A stretch of 64,000 nt of DNA. Origin: Molanna angustata. Lineage: Eukaryota > Arthropoda > Insecta > Trichoptera > Molannidae. Below, piece by piece: positions 20,873 to 32,514 of this stretch (position 1 is its first letter; each line of letters begins with the position of its first letter). The stretch is taken from assembly GCA_963576475.1 (NCBI GenBank), contig OY754968.1, positions 20,074,734 to 20,138,733 of the forward strand. The letters are read 5' to 3'. Position numbers and translations under genes: made by a program. The notes under the pieces were generated by a model that did no database searches, had not been told where the DNA came from, and was given only the letters and a program-made list of their open reading frames with translations.

Positions 20873-21427
20873 ATTTTAGGTTAAATTGCCAACCCTGGTA
20901 TATGTACTTTGATATTATAATCATGTTAGTAGGTTAACTAGCTAACTACAATTTTAGGTTAAATTGCCAACCCTGGTATATGTACTTTGATATTATAATC
21001 ATGTTAGTAGGTTAACTAGCTAACTACAATTTTAGGTTAAATTGCCAACCCTGGTATATGTACTTTGATATTATAATCATGTTAGTAGGTTAACTAGCTA
21101 ACTACAATTTTAGGTTAAATTGCCAACCCTGGTATATGTACTTTGATATTATAATCATGTTAGTAGGTTAACTAGCTAACTACAATTTTAGGTTAAATTG
21201 CCAACCCTGGTATATGTACTTTGATATTATAATCATGTTAGTAGGTTAACTAGCTAACTACAATTTTAGGTTAAATTGCCAACCCTGGTATATGTACTTT
21301 GATATTATAATCATGTTAGTAGGTTAACTAGCTAACTACAATTTTAGGTTAAATTGCCAACCCTGGTATATATGTACTTTGATATTATAATCATGTTAGT
21401 AGGTTAACTAGCTAACTACAATTTTAG
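20873..21427. repeat. 78-bp satellite, seven tandem copies
   Basis: Units contain TTAGGTTAAATTGCCAACCC, TGGTATATGTACTTTGATAT and GTTAACTAGCTAAC, the last nearly self-complementary. Six units are 78 bp; the last has a two-base TA insertion (80 bp). Copies appear identical otherwise, implying very recent amplification or conversion. The source sequence is not recognised. There are no unique spacers, so this is not a CRISPR. Confidence 0.95.
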
Positions 21428-22077
21428 AGTAAGTTGACATGAGACACGCGACATTTAATAAGGCACCTCAACTTCCCAAGTTCTGCTAACATTTACACAT
21501 GGCATAACTTATTTGTAAAATACTTGTGAGGTTTATGCTAAGCATCTAAGGGTTAATTCATATATTTATGACAGTGAAATTGCTATAAAGTGAATGTCAG
21601 TATGTAATGTAGGTAATCTGATAGTATAAGAAGGCTTTTGGGGTGGTAACATTAACCAAACAACTTATCTTATCGGGATGGAACAATGCGATGTTTCCAG
21701 TTTATTTAGTTAAGTACACGTTTACAGTTTACATACAGTGGGTAGTCGACAACAATTGGTTAACGAAATATCACAAATTTACTTAATTCTAGATTATCGA
21801 AAAAAATAGATCATTACCAAAATAATGAATCTCATATAATTATTAAAAAAGTATATATTTAAGTAGTAGGAAAAACAATATGTTAGTATATCATATGTAG
21901 TATGTAGATTCTTGAACAACACATACATGCTAGAGCATTTGAATTTGATAAAATTTTATGTTTGTTCCAATGGTATTGCAAATATGTTTATGAATTTATA
22001 AATTAACATAAAAAACATCAACATTTTGCTAAAATTTAAATAAATCTATACTAGTTTCATGTAACACATGAGATCCA
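21428..22077. other. No gene seen
   Basis: AT-rich region beyond the satellite; no frame or element boundary. Confidence 0.4.
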
Positions 22078-22615
22078 ACTGTCGACAGCGGTAGTATGTC
22101 AGTCTGTTTTTCCTACCCAGAATATGAAAACAGCATGATGGTATGTATGTATGTTTGGAGATTAAGTATCAATCTATTGAGTCCCCGTAGATATTGTGTA
22201 GTGTATTCTGCCTTACAAATTGTTTGAAACAATGTCGTCACTAAATTCAATTTATATAAAAAAAATGTTTAAAATGTTTGAGATGTACTACTATAATGTT
22301 CATATTTTTTATAGAAAAATTAAATTATATAGTTGAGTTGTTTCGGCTTTTTTTCGATATTTTTAAAAACTTTTGAAATATAGGCATAAAAAATGTTATT
22401 CTTAATAAAAACTGTTTAAGAACTCTGGAATTAAAAAAAAAACAAATTCGAGATTTTGTATTTGTCAATATTTATACCAATTTTCAGCGTTCTAGCTTTT
22501 ATGAATTTTGAGATATATAAAAAAATAAAGTAATATTTTTGAAGTTGATAACCCCTGGCCGAAACATAAATTCAAAATACTTGGTATAAAAGTTTTGTAT
22601 GACAGTAATAGTAAA
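22078..22615 (-). repeat. Dispersed repeat D, copy 3
   Basis: Starts with TTTTTCCTACCCAGAATATG and proceeds through the reverse of the repeat D blocks to GATAACCCCTGGCCGAAAC. Truncated relative to copy 2. Confidence 0.65.
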
Positions 22616-22948
22616 ATAAAATATTTCAATGCCTATACTTAAACCATTAGTTGTCGATCCGCGATTTGAATGTATTGTGATTGAAGTGAGAGAGATAGAG
22701 AGTGTAATCCTCTTAACTTAACTTCAATTGGATAACCTCCATTTTATCGTCAACTATTTTCAATAGATTATCACCAGACATTATAAACCTAACTATATAC
22801 AACATTACAAAAGATACTCAGTAAACACACCTACCTATCAATATCCAATATTGATAGGTAGGTGAAGGAAACAAAACTTGGGTAGTGGCTAACTCTATAC
22901 TCCTCACTTTGGAAAATAAAAATATCGATTTTTTGAAGAAGTGTCCTG

Positions 22949-23906
22949 CAGGCTAAGTCTGTAAGTAGATCTCGACCGATAAATGTCGAGATTAACTGTC
23001 AAAATATCGACTAATCGATATTTTGACAGTTTTGGTAGTCACTAAGCAGATAATGCGTGGAATCGTTCTCGCCCACTTATTTGACGGCGAGATTGGGTCG
23101 ACATCGAGTCGAGAGACAAGATCTAACGCCGCCATGTTGAATTATGTAAATGTCATTTTTTACGCGAACAATGCCGAATTTCATATTTATTTTGAGAATA
23201 ATAATAAACGGGTTACACGACGCCGTTTAAGAGATTCTTCAAACCCTTTAAATATTCCGCGTAATTCATTTATTGCTAATTACCTCATAACAAAAGTTTT
23301 ATATGGTTATATATTTAATGGAAATATGCGTCCGTACTTAGATTATAACATTATAATTCTATGATGATTCTATGCGTCCGTAAATGTTTTCCGTAGGTAT
23401 AGATTTGAAATAATTTTTGATTTTGAGAAAGTATTCTTGTAAGCTATTTTATCACATATGTATTTTAACACTTAACAAAAGAAAATTCGGCGTAGTTTTT
23501 AGTAAAAAAATAACACGCTGCTGTCATCGACTTGATAAATTGATCGAAATATAATTAAAAATAATTTTTAAAATTACACTCAAAACATTCAATAAACACA
23601 AAAGAAGTTAATTTAATCGTATTATAACTTGCTTTCATGCTTAAAAATATGACCATATTATATTTATTTAACAAATTTATGTAAACAAATTTGACATTTA
23701 TTCAAATCATGGGGAAAATATTGTGTATTGCCATAAATGATAATTCAAAAATGTACCGCAAGCCAGTCTAACGGCGACAAATACTCATAAGTGCATTTAC
23801 GAACTCGACAGCGCTTAGTGACTACGAATTGTCGTCACTGGCGTAAACATGACGAGAAGAGCGGCGATACGTTGTCGGATCTCGACTTTTTTACTGACTT
23901 AGCCTG
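22949..23906 (+). mobile_element. Harbinger-like DNA transposon, deletion derivative
   Basis: The terminal inverted repeats begin CAGGCTAAGTC at both ends, with a matching subterminal TCTCGAC/GTCGAGA block. CTG flanks both sides (22946-22948, 23907-23909), and removing one copy restores the host repeat. A perfect 17-bp-armed stem lies at 22994-23031. A transposase N-terminal remnant (23134-23364) is the only coding trace; the catalytic part is missing, so the element is non-autonomous. Confidence 0.75.
23134..23364 (+). pseudogene. Harbinger (HARBI1-like) transposase N-terminal remnant
   Basis: An ATG in a good context (GCCGCCATG) opens 76 codons. Residues about 29-62 (RRRLRDSSNPLNIPRNSFI, then ANYLITKVLYGYIF) resemble the N-terminus of PIF/Harbinger nucleases, where an 'RxLRDxsNPfxlpdxxFixxyRlsk' pattern precedes the DDE nuclease. 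The expected Arg-Leu-Ser of that motif reads LIT here. The frame stops before any DDE domain. The same frame extends upstream to a TTG at 23023, but the ATG is the better start. It cannot be an active transposase. Confidence 0.55.
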
Positions 23907-24292
23907 CTGAGCTTGTGGTCACATTGAAATATTTGATAGTTAAAAAAAAATAAGAAGCACTGATCAAATGTCATTCAAAATCAAATTGGGTCTTAGCAAG
24001 TATTAGATAATTTTCAAAATTTTAAAAGAATCGATTAAGTACGTCTATAATCGATAAAGTAGAATAAACACGCCGTACTAAGCACATAGTGCATAGCACA
24101 CACACAGTTACATAGTGATGAAATATCAGAATACAATCTCAGCATGATACTAGTTGATAATCTGCAATAAAAAATAACCTTAAAAATTGCGAATTTATAT
24201 CTCCCCAATATATCCCCTTGGGGTAGTGAGGAGTTAAAAAGTGATCATTTTGGATAATATTACAAAAAATCAAGATATTCGATGTAAATAGA

Positions 24293-24470
24293 TGGGTCGG
24301 TGGCAGAGTGGGCATCGCACTGGCTTAGTAATCTAGTGATGGCGAGTTCGAACCCTACCCTAGCTGCCTCGACCGATTTCGTTCACCTATAGCACAAGCA
24401 TTTATGCATATTTTAGGGAATGTTTGAGAAGGTACCATAGGCACTTTTACAAGAAAATATTAATTATTTT
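24293..24470 (+). mobile_element. SINE family A copy
   Basis: Head GGTGGCAGAGTGGGCATCGC, B-box GAGTTCGAACCC, body GATTTCGTTCACCTATAGC and ATTTATGCATATTTTAGGGA. Confidence 0.75.
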
Positions 24471-25330
24471 ATTAAAAATAAATCATACAACATAAAACGC
24501 AGTTATATGATGATTATTAGAGGTTTCATAAAAATTAACCAAACGGTTACTTTTTGTTCCTAATACGGACATTCGACACGTTTATAATTTGATTTGTATA
24601 AATTAACCGATAAGAAATATTAACAATCATTAATAACGAATAGCATATTGGTTGTAATATCAACCAAACATTAAACATACTGGGTCATTTGATACCGTAA
24701 TGGCCTAAAATATTTTTTCGTTCAAGTATGTACCTATGTATGTAGGTATGTATCTATTCAACAAAACGGTTAAGTTTATTTATGTCTCGAAACATAAAAA
24801 TAATATACCGCTTTTATGTACACATCAGAACAAATATACGTCGTGATTATAAATCAAGTATAATTGGCATATTGCGGTATGCATATCTTGATAATTTCCA
24901 TATGATCCACTTAACTTTGACTGCTATCGTTACATACACCTTACCTGATAATTCTCTAAACACATGTGAGGAATTAAGCATTTCGTCAGCCGAAACAAAT
25001 TTACAAAATGCTAAAACACAATAGCAGACAGACATCACATTACGGAACATTATTATCTATTATCTCTTCCACTATATGTGACAAATTAATAGTCAAACGG
25101 AATTCGAGATTAACCTTAGGTAGGTACCTACTCCAGCGGATGTACGATATATGTAGGTAAATGAAAATATTGGAGGTAGGTACCTGCCTACCATATTTAC
25201 ACTTCACAGTGTTCGTGATGTACCTATATAATATAAACATAGAAAAATAATTGAATGATCAAAACATAATTCATGTGTCAGTACTTGCAAATCTTTAGGG
25301 TGTTAATTTGAAATTCGCTAATATAGGACC
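24471..25330. other. No gene seen
   Basis: AT-rich, with GTAGGTACCTAC blocks near 25120 and 25180. Overlapping frames at 24782-25240 lie on both strands and have no recognisable product. Confidence 0.4.
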
Positions 25331-25813
25331 ATCACGAAAAACACGAAGGCTAGACTCATCAGGGCTCTCATATTCTCGATGTTCCTGTATGGTGTGGAAA
25401 CATGGACACTTAGGGAGTCATAGCGAAATAGGATCGATGCTTTCGAAACGTGGTGCTGGCGGCGTATGTTACGCATCCCATGGACAGCCAGAAGAACGAA
25501 TGTGTCAATTCTAGACGAGCTGAAGATCGAGGATCGTCTGTCGACGATATGTTACAGACGTATCCTTCAATTCTTTGGACACATTACCAGAAGGGAACCA
25601 GACTGCCTAGAGAAGCTTGTTGTGATGGGCAGCGTGGAAGGTCGGAGATTTCGTGGTCGCTCACCGACCAGATGGAGCGATTTGGTTAAGTCCACAATGG
25701 GGTCTTCGGTGACTGGTGGTCTGCGTTCAGCCCAAAACAGATTGGCATGGAGGCGGGCCATACGTGTGGCGACGGACTACAGCCGCTATCATCATAATAG
25801 TAATATAATATAG
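25331..25813 (+). pseudogene. RTE-type LINE ORF, C-terminal fragment
   Basis: One frame reads through with a single in-frame TAG (after TWTLRES). Recognisable blocks: LIRALIFSMFLYGVETWTL, RNRIDAFETWCWRRMLRIP, ILQFFGHITRREPDCLEKL, GRRFRGRSPTRWSDLV. These are the standard C-terminal motifs of RTE-class reverse-transcriptase proteins of insects (thumb and connection region after the catalytic core). The core itself is absent (5' truncation), and the copy ends in a short ATA/ATC-rich tail. Dead copy, but conserved enough to be fairly recent. Confidence 0.8.
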
Positions 25814-25999
25814 GCATATCAGTTATTATACCCTTCGCAAAATTACATCCATCGTATTACCTACATTGTATGAATAAATCATATACCTCCAATTATATAT
25901 TTTTTTGTGAAAATAGTCAAATTCGTCTTTGAGATTCTTTTTTAAAAACAATTTTAAGGCATGACTGATGGTGTTTAAAACTCCGAACGACTTGGCTGC

Positions 26000-26300
26000 G
26001 CACTACAATCAAAAACTGTGTTAAAAGAATGTTCCATCAGGAAGACAGCTTACGTTGAGATCATCTGGATCACAGAGTGCCAACCAATAAGGCAGTTTCT
26101 ATAATTGCGGTTTCAGTGTGAACGGACCTTTAAAGATGAATAAATTGCCCTTTGACATACGTGGAGCTAGACCATTCACACCTTCAGTAAACTTCTTAAG
26201 ACTGCCTTGTTTCGTAGAGCCAACAAATTAGCCATAGCGCCCTTGGAGTGATCTTGTATCACTAAACGGCACTTTATAAATTCTATAAAGTATTTATTAT
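26000..26300 (+). pseudogene. L2/CR1-like LINE C-terminus and 3' end
   Basis: From about 26094 one frame reads FYNCGFSVNGPLKMNKLP, then FDIRGARPFTPSVNFLRLP and a stop near 26230. This matches the 'FsvagPklWNkLPfdIR' C-terminal pattern (Trp replaced). The AGCGCCCTTGGAGTGATC tail with CTAAACGGCACTTTATAAA is the same 3' end as at 15637-15720. Confidence 0.65.
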
Positions 26301-28134
26301 TTTCATAAGCCGTTTTGTTTCTGTATATTTACATCTATATTGTTAAAAGCCAACCTTTAGATATGAATAAGATATAAAATATATCTACAGAAAGAAAGTA
26401 AAAATACTAAATTATAAAGACTATTTTTGTGTATAAGTAATATCTTCCCTATATCTCAAAAACCCTTGCTGTCTCCAAGATCAGTCGCTACCATCTTCTA
26501 TCCAGAGCGGCAGTCTCCAGTTCAGACCGGGAAGTGGAAGTGCTCATGCTTTGATCTCTGGTTATAGGTTTCATAGGACCAGAGGTATAGTAATAACCAG
26601 GATTAATTTTTATTAGATTTTAAAATGTGCCAATCTAGAACTGTAATTAATAAATAATATGAACTGAATCTAGCTGTATTAACGTTATATTTAGAGGTCA
26701 TACGCCAACGTGGTGTTGAGATATAGTATTGAAACAAATCGTAAAATACTCATTTACTAATCCTTACAATAAAATAGACTATAACAGTGAGTCACATGCA
26801 AGTTCATACATATGTAATATTACTATGTATGTATGTAGGTGTCTTCATCTTATTCACAGTCCGTTACTTCAAACAAGATACATTGACCTAAAGCACAACA
26901 TGAATGTAATAATATTTTAACAGAATTAATTTACATTTTAACAATGTTTGCTAAATAAATTGATTAACACCGTGAAATTCAGGTTGTTCATTTGTTAAAT
27001 CTCCCCGAAAGATAACGGCAAGAGGTTTGGTGTATAAAAAAACGGTATTTTGAGGCAGGTAACTAATGATAATATAGATTAAATGACAGGTATTTGTTTG
27101 GATTAAGAATTTTAAACTTAGCCGACGTACGACGTCCCGTAATATCTTGATTGATAGATTTGCGAAACATGAAACTAACAAGATATCCAAAAATAAAAAC
27201 ATTGAGTAAATCCTATGAAATCGGTGGCAACAGACAAACATTGGACTAGCAACTAGGGAATATGGAATTAAATCCAGCCTCGTCCGATTTCACAATCGAG
27301 CAATTTTTTTTAAGTTATCATTGTAATATCTTTGTTTTAACATTGTATTGTACATATAAGCAAAAAATATCTCTCACCACCTCTTTTTATATATGTATAT
27401 AATAAAAACATAAAAAATAATCTAGAAATATGGATATTTTCTATAGACGAAATATGAGTATATAATGATTTTTAAAAAAAATATCTGAAAGCTTCGTATG
27501 TCAAATTTTTGAATCCTTTTGAATTCCTACTATTTGCAGATTAGATTAATTTGTGAATTTTATAATATTGTACATAAATCCAAATTATTATTAGAGAGGC
27601 ATAAAATATGTATCTACAATATTGATTTTTTAACATTAACCTTCAAATATGTAAATTTGGATACCTACTACTACGGTAGGTATTTTCGTATATTGTAAGT
27701 ATATATTTTCTGTACACAAAATATTAATATTATGTAGGTACTCTCGGCTTTATACAAGTGAATAGCTTTCATTGTAGCTGAAATGTTAACATGACATGTA
27801 TCGGAATCTATCTTGTTTCCATAAATTAAACATATTCAAAGACTTGGTACAATAAATTATAAATGCAACAATGTGGTGTATATAGTTTCCATAATGTAAT
27901 TAGGTACAATTATCTTTAATCTGCGTTAAGTACAATAATCTCAAAATATAGCAACATGTTTTGCATGATCTAAAATATTACACGAATATAACATTATAAT
28001 CTCAACTGGAAACATTATTAATATACCTATCAGTTAGGTATACTACGAAGAAGTAAATTCTTCAAAATGCATTATTTAATATTGACATCATTCTATCTAA
28101 TATTGACATGAAAATATAATTATTCAAGCATGGT
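26301..28134. other. No gene seen
   Basis: 1.8 kb, mostly AT-rich. A patch at 26460-26585 (CTGTCTCCAAGATCAGTCGC, CAGACCGGGAAGTGGAAGTG) has more even composition but no open frame or splice pattern I trust. A 96-residue minus-strand frame at 26951-27241 is unrecognised. Confidence 0.4.
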
Positions 28135-28267
28135 AATTTTCGGCAAATTATTTGATATACATGTGGGCTGCGCAGAACGTAATTTTGTGTTTTTTGCTTG
28201 GTTGGTAGGTATATGTGCAAATCACCCACTCCACCACGGAAATTCTCAAGTTATTTGCACGAAAATA
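28135..28267. mobile_element. MITE family E, copy 3
   Basis: Ends ATTTTCGGCAAATTATTTGA and the complement of ATTTTCGTGCAAATAACTTGA form about 20-bp inverted repeats. The core has CTGCGCAGAACG and GTGCAAATC as in copies 1 and 4. Confidence 0.65.
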
Positions 28268-28429
28268 AAAAAATACGAATACCTGGATAGAATTCCCTGT
28301 ATTCACTACCACTCGCTCCGCATATGAGGACTCGCCCCAAAAAATACGAAAAGTAGCTCTTTTCTCTAGATTAGCAATCTTGACACTGCGTTTTTAAACA
28401 GGATAATCAACAAGTGTTAGTAAATCTGA

Positions 28430-28527
28430 AAACACACTTTAAAACTGCCTCCAACTGGAATCGAGCCCGTGACTATTGGCTCAGGAGTCAGATACTCATC
28501 CGAATAACTGGGCCATGAAAGTCGACT
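28430..28527 (-). mobile_element. SINE family B, head fragment
   Basis: The minus strand shows the tRNA-like head: the complement of GGAATCGAGCCCGTGAC holds the B box, and GGGCCATGAAAGTCGAC is its 5' end in reverse. Confidence 0.6.
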
Positions 28528-28554
28528 AAATGTAGTATTGACACAATCGGAACA

Positions 28555-28690
28555 TATGTCTTCTACTATTCTTCAGCCTACTCCCGTCCACTCTTGAACG
28601 AGTGCCTCCTCCATTCGCTTCCATGTCGTCCTGTCCTGGGCAGACTGACATCCTGGATGCTGCAGACTGTACTAAGTTAACTCGAGGCTT
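28555..28690 (-). pseudogene. RTE-type LINE C-terminal fragment
   Basis: The minus-strand frame gives AQDRTTWKRMEEALVQEWTG. The 'AqDR..W.rmEEAlvQeWtg' ending is shared with RTE-type proteins and the fragments at 30915 and 37977. Confidence 0.7.
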
Positions 28691-29334
28691 CACGTTAATT
28701 GAGTTGGTTGAAAGATATGCCAATACAACTCAATAAATTATTAAAGTAAACGTTAGATGCTATTTAGTATTGATATGTTTTAATGGGAAAGTATGTAATA
28801 TAAAACTGTGAATTAATCTGTATGTACCTATACGTATCTAGTGTGATATTCAATAGGAAATTTTCTGTCACGCTTCAAAATAACGAGGAAATAGTATTAT
28901 TTCCTAAGGAAATGAATGTGGCAACATGAGATGAATCTGGTTTCACACACATTCACTATATATGAAATTCATTACATTACATTATGTTTGTGCAGGTATT
29001 GTATAATATCGTATTGTGAACACCTTCATTGTATTCCATTCCTGTATTGGAATGTGTACATTTCATATCTTAAATGTCAAGTGACTTACATTAGGTTTAG
29101 TAATTAAAAATACTTATTGACTTTCATTAGGTTTAGTAATTAAATATTTAGATAGGTAATTTCTACAACCGAATCAATTTTTATCTTGGAATATTTTTTG
29201 TAATTAATTATCTTTTTATTCGCTTTTGTTTCTATATCTAATGGAACGACAGTCAATAACTTTTGGATAATTTTCATATTATTATTTTATCTGTTAGTTG
29301 ATTATGTTTCTTAGATAATTTCATTTGTTAGTTG
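28691..29334. other. No gene seen
   Basis: AT-rich. A short direct repeat ATTAGGTTTAGTAATTAAA occurs twice near 29091-29145. Confidence 0.4.
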
Positions 29335-29445
29335 AACACTTTCTTGCATCTTTTGCAAGTTGTACCAACATAGAATAATAGAATTTTATCCAAATAACCA
29401 GTGTTTCCAGCACAAAGAAGTAAGATTTGCGTCATAAATATTTTT
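29335..29445 (-). mobile_element. SINE C/LINE tail fragment, diverged
   Basis: In plus-strand order: CACTTTCTTGCATCTTTTGC, AACCAGTGTTTCCAGCACA, GATTTGCGTCATAAAT; a degenerate version of the reverse SINE C. Confidence 0.5.
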
Positions 29446-29954
29446 ATATGGTAACTGAACCAAAGCGCACCAAATAATACATGAAATTAGGTACTTTTTC
29501 GTATAGCTTCCTTTGGTTTACGTTTATTTATACTTAGCTCAATGCTGATAGCAGTTTATTTATACAGAATTAAGTAATTAAAATAATATGATTGGTTTGA
29601 AGATAAAATATTAGTATCATACACAGAATGTTAGGATCGTACCTACATACATTTTTTATATCGGTACATGAATTATTTTTGTGATAAATATTTTTGTGAT
29701 AAATATGTGCAAAAAGTTCAAGTTCAGTATTCAATAATTCTCTGAATTCACACTTCCTATCCATATTCCTATAATTCCTTTATCCTTCATCCCTTCGTTT
29801 CCCATCCTTTTGTTTTTTATTGTTTTATTGTTAACGATTTTGTTTTTTTGTTGGTTGCTGCTTCTTATTTTTTAAGTTGTTTCCTACGGTCAATTAGTCC
29901 GCACCATTATGTAAATTTTATTTTTATCATACTAAAATAATCTTATGGTTATTT
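29446..29954. other. No gene seen
   Basis: AT-rich, with long T-runs near 29810-29870; no recognisable feature. Confidence 0.4.
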
Positions 29955-30184
29955 TTAATGATTAATTTATTTAATATTGCTTCTCCGGCAACTAACAGGT
30001 ACTATGTCAAATATTACTTTAACACGCACCCAATAACAAGTTGCCACATTCTGGAGACTTGCGATATTAATCGTCTCACAGAACCAGACTGAAAACACAA
30101 TTGAAAACTGTGTCTCCACCGGGAATCGAACCCGGGACCTTTGAATCAGCAGTTTGTTACCCAACCAACTGAGCCACGAAGGCC
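29955..30184 (-). mobile_element. SINE family B, full length
   Basis: Minus-strand copy: the head is the complement of CCAACTGAGCCACGAAGGCC, the B box the complement of GGGAATCGAACCCGGGAC, the body CACATTCTGGAGACTTGCG, the tail ATTTAATATTGCTTCTCC. One of the best preserved copies. Confidence 0.85.
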
Positions 30185-30539
30185 GACTTAATTATAAGAC
30201 AGAAAATATAGCAAATTTTCCAAGAGTTAAGTACCTATTCAATATAAAATAAGTATGTACGATAATTTGTCGTAGAACAACAGTTACAGACGATTTGATT
30301 CGGTGTATTTTTAAAACCGTGATAAATGTACCTATGTAAGTAGCCACTAAATACACCGTGAATAGTCATTATCAATTCGAAATCAGTCAATGCACAATGA
30401 AAACACAAAAAATACAATCAAACACAGCAGTAAGATATAACTGATGTACAACTTACAACTTCTTTGATCTTATTTTAAGGTGTAATAAAAAAACATGACA
30501 ATTCCTAGGTATAGGTATTGACGTATGTAATGATGATTT
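30185..30539. other. No gene seen
   Basis: Short AT-rich spacer before an RT fragment. Confidence 0.4.
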
Positions 30540-30870
30540 ACGCGAGCAAATAACGTGGAGAATCAGACACAACCATGAACTAGAGACCCTATTTGAGGAA
30601 CCGAATTTTACCCAAACAAGAAAAATAGGACGGCTCCGCTGGTTAGGTCACGTTCATCGTATGGACGATGACCAAACGCAGAAAATAATCCTCACAACAC
30701 GTCCGGAGGGAAGGTCTTGACTACAATAGATGGATGTAGTCGGGAGGGATATTCAGATAGCTGGAGTGCGGAATTGGAGAGAGAAGGTCAATGGCGACGA
30801 TTCCTTGAGGAAGCCATGGCCCATCCTGGGCTATGGAGCCACTGATGATGATGAATGATGGTTTACGTCA
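30540..30870 (+). pseudogene. Non-LTR retrotransposon C-terminal fragment, frameshifted
   Basis: Translation REQITWRIRHNHELETLF, then KIGRLRWLGHVHRMDDDQ, RPEGRS, and in another frame RDIQIAGVRNWREKVNG, closing with an EEAMAHPGLWSH-like end. This is the 'GRLRWaGHvhRMdd...RPeGrR..' series found at the end of insect LINE proteins. It carries stop codons, so it is a dead copy. A (GAT)n-like end follows at 30845. Confidence 0.75.
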
Positions 30871-30914
30871 ACGATACCTACTCTATATTTTCCAATGAAT
30901 GATCAAAGGTAAAA

Positions 30915-31165
30915 TTCACGTTGTGGCGACCCTGAATTGGAAATGGACAGGACACGTAGCTCAGACAATAAGTTGACAATGAGAGTCCTGACTTGGAGAC
31001 CACGTACGACAAAGAGAGATGTGGGACGACCGCAGCTGAGGTGGAGGGATGTACACAACGATATAATGGTGCGTCCTGGATACAGACTGCTGCACAGGAC
31101 AGGACGTCGTGGATTCAAATGGAGGAGGCCTTCACGACAGAAATAGGCTGGAGAAGAAGTAGTGA
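30915..31165 (+). pseudogene. RTE-like LINE C-terminal fragment, second kind
   Basis: One frame reads LNWKWTGHVA, then VLTWRPRTTKRDVGRPQLR and WRDVH. After a frameshift another reads TAAQDRTSWIQMEEAFTTEI. This is the 'W.GHVAR...W.PR..kR..GRP..RW.Dd....W...AqDR..W..meeAf' pattern. It lies about 45 bp after the previous fragment, which belongs to a different subfamily, so the two are separate insertions. Confidence 0.75.
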
Positions 31166-31528
31166 AGTATGAACAAGTACCTACTAAAATTAAGTACTAA
31201 CAGGTCTACCAGCTTACTTTGAATAAAAACTAAAACAATTATAATTAAAGAAATAGGTATTCATATTTCAATATCCATCAGTTTACATTTTAATAAAAAA
31301 AATAATAAAGATTAAAGACCTTCTAAAAAATGGTTGGATAATAAAATTTTAGATATTAAACGCAAGTGAAATGCCATACTATCAAAAATGGCGTGAAAAA
31401 AAGATTGAATAAATATCTCATCCGCTAAGATAATGGCACATTAACAAAACTATTTATTTTTTCATAGGTATAATGCAGCAATGGAATACTAGGTATATTG
31501 CTGTTTCCTCAAAGAATATCTTTGGAAC
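31166..31528. other. No gene seen
   Basis: AT-rich spacer before the 31-bp array. Confidence 0.4.
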
Positions 31529-32335
31529 AAATAATAAGCAAAATAGGTATAATAAGCAAATTAATTTTTTTTTATTTTTATTTATTTAACAAAAACAATA
31601 CAATGTTCACATATAAATCATAATTTAAAAAGGTATACAATTTCCATCATATAATTCATAATAACCCTCTTTAATTGAGATAAAATCTCGTGTTAAAAGA
31701 GGGGAGTATCTATTTAATATTATTACATTTACCAAAACATTGTACATCTACTAAAAAATTATGCATTTATAGTAAAAGGTATAGTAAGCAAATTAATGCA
31801 TGTATAGTAAAAGGTATAATAAGCAAATGCATGTACAGTAATAGGTATAATAAGCAAATGCATGTATAGTAATAGGTATAATAAACAAATTCATGCATAG
31901 TAGTAGGTATGATAAGCAAATGCATGTATAGTAATTTGTATAATAAGTACCTAAATGCATGTATAGTAATAGGTATAATAAGCAAATGCATGTATAGTAA
32001 TAGGTATAATAAGCAAATGCATGTATAGTAATAGGTATAATAAGCAAATGCATGTATAGTAATAGGCATAATAAGCAAATGCATGTATAGTAATAGGTAT
32101 AATAAGCAAATGCATGTATAGTAATAGGTATAATAAACAAATGCATGTATAGTAATAGGTATAATAAGCAAATTCGCATGTATAGTAATAGGTATGATAA
32201 GCAAATTCATGTATACTTATAGGTATTATAAGCAAATGCGTGTATATTAATAGGTATAATAAACAAATACATGTATAGTAATAGGTATAATAAGCAAATG
32301 CATGTATAGTATTAGTTTAGTATTATAAGCAAATG
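31529..32335. repeat. 31-bp minisatellite with an inserted segment
   Basis: About 17 units of GCATGTATAGTAATAGGTAT, AATAAGCAAAT between about 31755 and 32335, with variable ends and point changes. One and a half outlying units (AGGTATAATAAGCAAATTAA) sit at 31529-31567, separated by a T-run-led 180-bp segment that looks like a minus-strand retroposed insertion. Four overlapping minus-strand frames across the array are repeat artefacts. Confidence 0.85.
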
Positions 32336-32514
32336 ATAGTAATCGACAAACATCAGAATAAGTAAATAAAAAAATACAATTAAGGAGCTTTTCAATGTTT
32401 TTAAATCGATCTAAAAACGATATAAATAACGCCTGAATATTATGCAACATGTATAGCCGTCATAATTCAAGTTCAGAAATACAAAATTGTTCAATTTTAT
32501 TTCAATATCCGATG

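Larger units (their letters stand above)
22877..24236 (+). repeat. 'CTCCTCACTA' repeat, copy 2, split by a transposon
   Basis: The left part is short (TGGCTAACTCTATACTCCTC) and internally deleted. The right part (CTGAGCTTGTGGTCACATTG to GTAGTGAGGAGTTAAAAAG) resumes after the insertion at 22949-23906, and the two flanks join into the sequence seen in intact copies. Confidence 0.7.

Noticed and set aside
20873..21427. CRISPR-like regular repeats
   Set aside because: Units are contiguous with no unique spacers and the setting is eukaryotic; simple satellite.
31767..32235. 94-147-residue minus-strand frames resembling membrane segments
   Set aside because: Hydrophobic look comes from AT-rich 31-bp repeats read in three frames.
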